Positions 61,767 to 64,000 of a DNA stretch of 64,000 nt are shown in pieces. Origin of the DNA: Niveispirillum sp. SYP-B3756. Its GTDB lineage: Bacteria > Pseudomonadota > Alphaproteobacteria > Azospirillales > Azospirillaceae. The notes beneath the pieces are model-generated. The model saw nothing but the letters and a program-made list of their open reading frames with translations, was not told the DNA's origin and made no database searches. How positions within the stretch are numbered: the first letter of the stretch is position 1; each line of letters opens with the position of its first letter. The translations under genes were made by a program, and so were the position numbers. The stretch lies in contig NZ_WIDQ01000001.1 of the NCBI RefSeq assembly GCF_009495745.1, positions 434,001-498,000 on the forward strand, in the 5' to 3' direction.

Positions 61767-64000
61767 TCACCGCATCGGCAGGGGAAGCGGCAGGCCGGTG
61801 CCGGCTTCTGTCCAGACGATCCGGGCGGGCGGCAGGTTGACGGTGACGGTGGTGCCTTCGCCAAACACGCTGTCAATGGTCAGCCGCCCCCCATGCAGCT
61901 CCGTCAACCCCTTGGACAGGGTCAGCCCCAGCCCGGTGCCGGGGTTGGAGCGGGCATAGACATTATCGACCTGATGGAAGGGCACGAAGACCTTGGCCAG
62001 ATCGTCGGGCTTGATGCCGATACCTGTGTCGCTGACTGCCACACTGACGCCCCGCGCCGGGTCCACCCCGGCGACCAGTTTCACCGTACCGCCGGGGGCG
62101 GTGAATTTCACGGCGTTGGAGAGCAGGTTCAGCACAATCTGCTTGAACTTCACATCATCCACCAGGATGGGCGGCATCCCGTCGGCCACCTGCACCACCA
62201 GATTAAGGCGGCGTTCCATGGCGCGGGCGCGCACAATGCGCTCACAGCCACGCACCAGTTCTTCCACCCCGCAGATGCGCTCCCGCAGTTCCACCCGCCC
62301 CGCCTCCATCTTGGAGACATCCAGGATATCATTGATCAGGGTCAGCAGATGGCGGCCCGACGCGATGATATCGCCGGCATAGGCGGATGTGGCCATAGGC
62401 TTGCCCACCGCCTCCGCACTTTGCAGCTCACTTTCCAGCACCTCGGCGAAACCGATAATGGCGTTCAGCGGGGTACGCAGCTCATGGCTCATATTGGCCA
62501 GGAATTCCGTCTTGGTGCGGCTGCCCAGTTCGGCCTGCGCCTTGGCCTGTTCCAGCTGTTCGGCCGCCCGCCGGCTGGAAATGGTCAGGGAGGCCAGCTG
62601 CACCGCCCGGCGCGCCCGTTCCATCTCCCAGTCCTTGGGTTCCCGCACCTGCCGGCCATAGATGGCGAAGGCGCCCAGCGCCTCCCCCTCCGCCGTCAGA
62701 ATCGGCAGCGACCAGCAGGAGCACAACCCATGGGGCAGGACGATATCCTTGAATCTGGCCCAGCGCGGATCGTTTTCCACATCAGTAACGATGACGGGCA
62801 CGCGGCGATAGATGGCGGTGCCGCAGGAACCCACCTCCGGACCGATGGCGACCCCCTCATAGGCAACCGCGATCTCCGCCGGCATGTTGGGTGCGGCCGC
62901 CACCGTTACATGCAGCCCGTCTTCGCGCAGCAGCAAAACTGAACAGAGCGCATCATCCAGCTGCTGTTCCATACCCCGGCACAGAGCCACCAGTATCTCC
63001 TCCAGCGGGGCGCTGGCGGCCGCCATCTCCAGAATGCCGCGTTCCACCGTCAATTGCCGCTCCATGCGGCGGCGTTCGCGGTTTTCTGTCTGCAGCTGGC
63101 GGGCATTTTCCTTGAACACGGCCACCGCCGCCGCCATGGCGCGCAATTCGCGGCTGAACAGCTTTTCCGGCAGCGGGGCCGACAGGTCGCCGCCCGCCAC
63201 CGCGCGCATGGCACTGGTCATCTTCTGAATGGGCAGCAGCACACGCCGGCGGATCAGATGCATGGCAACGATCAGGGCCAGCAGAGCCAGCACCAGTTCG
63301 CCCCCGTTCAGCCAAAGCCGCTGGCGGGCGGCGGCCTTCGCAGCAGTCGTGGCTTCCGTCGCAGCACTGATGGCAGCGGCGATCAGGTCACCGGATACGT
63401 TCAGCACGCTGGTGCCTGTACGCATCAGTTCCGGCAGGCGCACCCGTTCTGCCGCCGCCCCCTCTTTTTTGGCCGCCGCGTCGAGAATGGCACGCCGCAG
63501 CGGAATATAACGCTGGAACAGGGCAGTCTCCGTCTGGCCGACGGTCAGACGCACCGGGTCTGGCAGGACAACACCGTTGGTCGCCTCCCGCAGATTGCGC
63601 CAGGAAAGCTCCAACCCGGCAAGCAGACTGGTGGCCAGGTCCGGATCGGTCGCCACCCCCAGCATGGTCAACCGATAGAGCATCCCCATATCGGCACCGA
63701 CGGCCTGGCGCAGCTTGATGGCTTCACGGGCCAGCATCTCCGCGGCACCGGCCGTACCGCCCACCGACAGGGATGGGCGATTGATCTCCCGCAGCAAGGT
63801 CAACAGGGCCGCCGACTGGCTCTGTGTTGCATCCTGCCACTCCGTCAGCGACAGCGGATTGTCCCGTTCCGCCGCATCCCCCTCACCGGACAAGCGGCGC
63901 TCCATGCGGGGGCGTACCTCCCGCAGCCGGGTAGTGGCAACCCGAAGGGAGGCCACATCCTCCCCCAGGGATTCTTCCACATGTACCCGACGCAGTTCAT
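61767..64000 (-). CDS. Sensor histidine kinase with HAMP and GAF domains, N-terminus outside window
   Basis: The frame is open through the right edge, so the protein is partial at its N-terminus; 744 residues are visible. It has an alpha-helical periplasmic sensor, a membrane helix (LVLALLALIVAMHLI), a HAMP domain (IQKMTSAMRAVAGGDLSAPL), and a GAF domain with ALCRGMEQQLDDALCSVLLL. The kinase core has the H-box FLANMSHELRTPLNAIIGFAE, N-box FKQIVLNLLSNAVKFT and G-boxes SDTGIGIKPDDL and GTGLGLTLSKGL. The GAF motif SCWSLPILTAEGEALGAFAIY resembles small-ligand or haem sensing proteins. No response regulator is seen within the window. Confidence 0.92.
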   Translation of the reverse strand, partial: ELRRVHVEESLGEDVASLRVATTRLREVRPRMERRLSGEGDAAERDNPLSLTEWQDATQSQSAALLTLLREINRPSLSVGGTAGAAEMLAREAIKLRQAVGADMGMLYRLTMLGVATDPDLATSLLAGLELSWRNLREATNGVVLPDPVRLTVGQTETALFQRYIPLRRAILDAAAKKEGAAAERVRLPELMRTGTSVLNVSGDLIAAAISAATEATTAAKAAARQRLWLNGGELVLALLALIVAMHLIRRRVLLPIQKMTSAMRAVAGGDLSAPLPEKLFSRELRAMAAAVAVFKENARQLQTENRERRRMERQLTVERGILEMAAASAPLEEILVALCRGMEQQLDDALCSVLLLREDGLHVTVAAAPNMPAEIAVAYEGVAIGPEVGSCGTAIYRRVPVIVTDVENDPRWARFKDIVLPHGLCSCWSLPILTAEGEALGAFAIYGRQVREPKDWEMERARRAVQLASLTISSRRAAEQLEQAKAQAELGSRTKTEFLANMSHELRTPLNAIIGFAEVLESELQSAEAVGKPMATSAYAGDIIASGRHLLTLINDILDVSKMEAGRVELRERICGVEELVRGCERIVRARAMERRLNLVVQVADGMPPILVDDVKFKQIVLNLLSNAVKFTAPGGTVKLVAGVDPARGVSVAVSDTGIGIKPDDLAKVFVPFHQVDNVYARSNPGTGLGLTLSKGLTELHGGRLTIDSVFGEGTTVTVNLPPARIVWTEAGTGLPLPLPMR

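Overview
The window is a GC-rich chromosomal segment of an alphaproteobacterium. The family Azospirillaceae (Rhodospirillales), for example a Niveispirillum- or Azospirillum-like organism, is my best guess. This is an inference from the PAS/PilZ chemoreceptor, the lysC/ptsP neighbourhood, the UbiD and Ccm proteins, and the many sensory and c-di-GMP genes; no 16S gene is present to confirm it. Both ends cut genes: ubiD at the left and a sensor histidine kinase at the right. Coding density is high and I see no phage, plasmid, IS element or CRISPR array.

Layout. 1-7.7 kb: ubiD (partial), a PAS-HAMP-MCP-PilZ chemoreceptor, the fabI-aroC operon and a divergent YihY-type membrane protein. 8-12.2 kb: a large TonB-dependent receptor and an OmpA-family porin. 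12.8-18 kb: a 580-residue protein of unknown function, creA, an AI-2E-type transporter and a qmcA/nfeD pair. 18.1-24 kb: a signalling block with an EAL protein, a pseudokinase with a small membrane partner, a diguanylate cyclase and two small unknowns. 24-30 kb: an iron-type TonB receptor overlapping a PepSY protein, ychF, a class I cytochrome c and a DUF2087 protein. 30-39.5 kb: ptsP, an RTX-repeat protein, a nitronate monooxygenase-like enzyme, lysC, a GNAT protein, trpF, pyrF and a DUF2889 protein. 39.5-47.1 kb: a ribbon-helix-helix regulator, a small zincin, phhB, a TetR regulator, a SirB1-like protein, gshB, a methyltransferase, a frameshifted XRE/MmyB regulator and two tandem secreted Ala/Lys-rich proteins. 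47.1-57.7 kb: a penicillin-acylase homologue, the cytochrome c maturation cluster ccmC-D-E-F-G-H-I, comF and an NDUFAF5-like methyltransferase. 57.8-64 kb: a small unknown, tRNA-Arg(CCG), a histidine kinase, a repeat-rich gap, a methyltransferase, a TerB-like protein and the partial hybrid-type sensor kinase.

The Ccm proteins mature c-type cytochromes such as the one at 28.8 kb. TrpF, PyrF, AroC and LysC are separate steps of amino-acid and nucleotide synthesis. The PilZ chemoreceptor, GGDEF and EAL proteins point to c-di-GMP control of motility.

The most unusual signal is a dispersed palindromic repeat of about 150-160 bp: full copies at 29.2, 43.8 and 60.1 kb, and a partial copy at 51.5 kb. 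It has a chain of five hairpins, two of which show compensatory base changes between copies. The partial copy lies in frame inside the 5' end of ccmH, where it encodes part of the signal-peptide region, reminiscent of the protein-invading palindromic elements known from Rickettsia. A second, smaller palindromic family is present at 60.3 and 61.2 kb.
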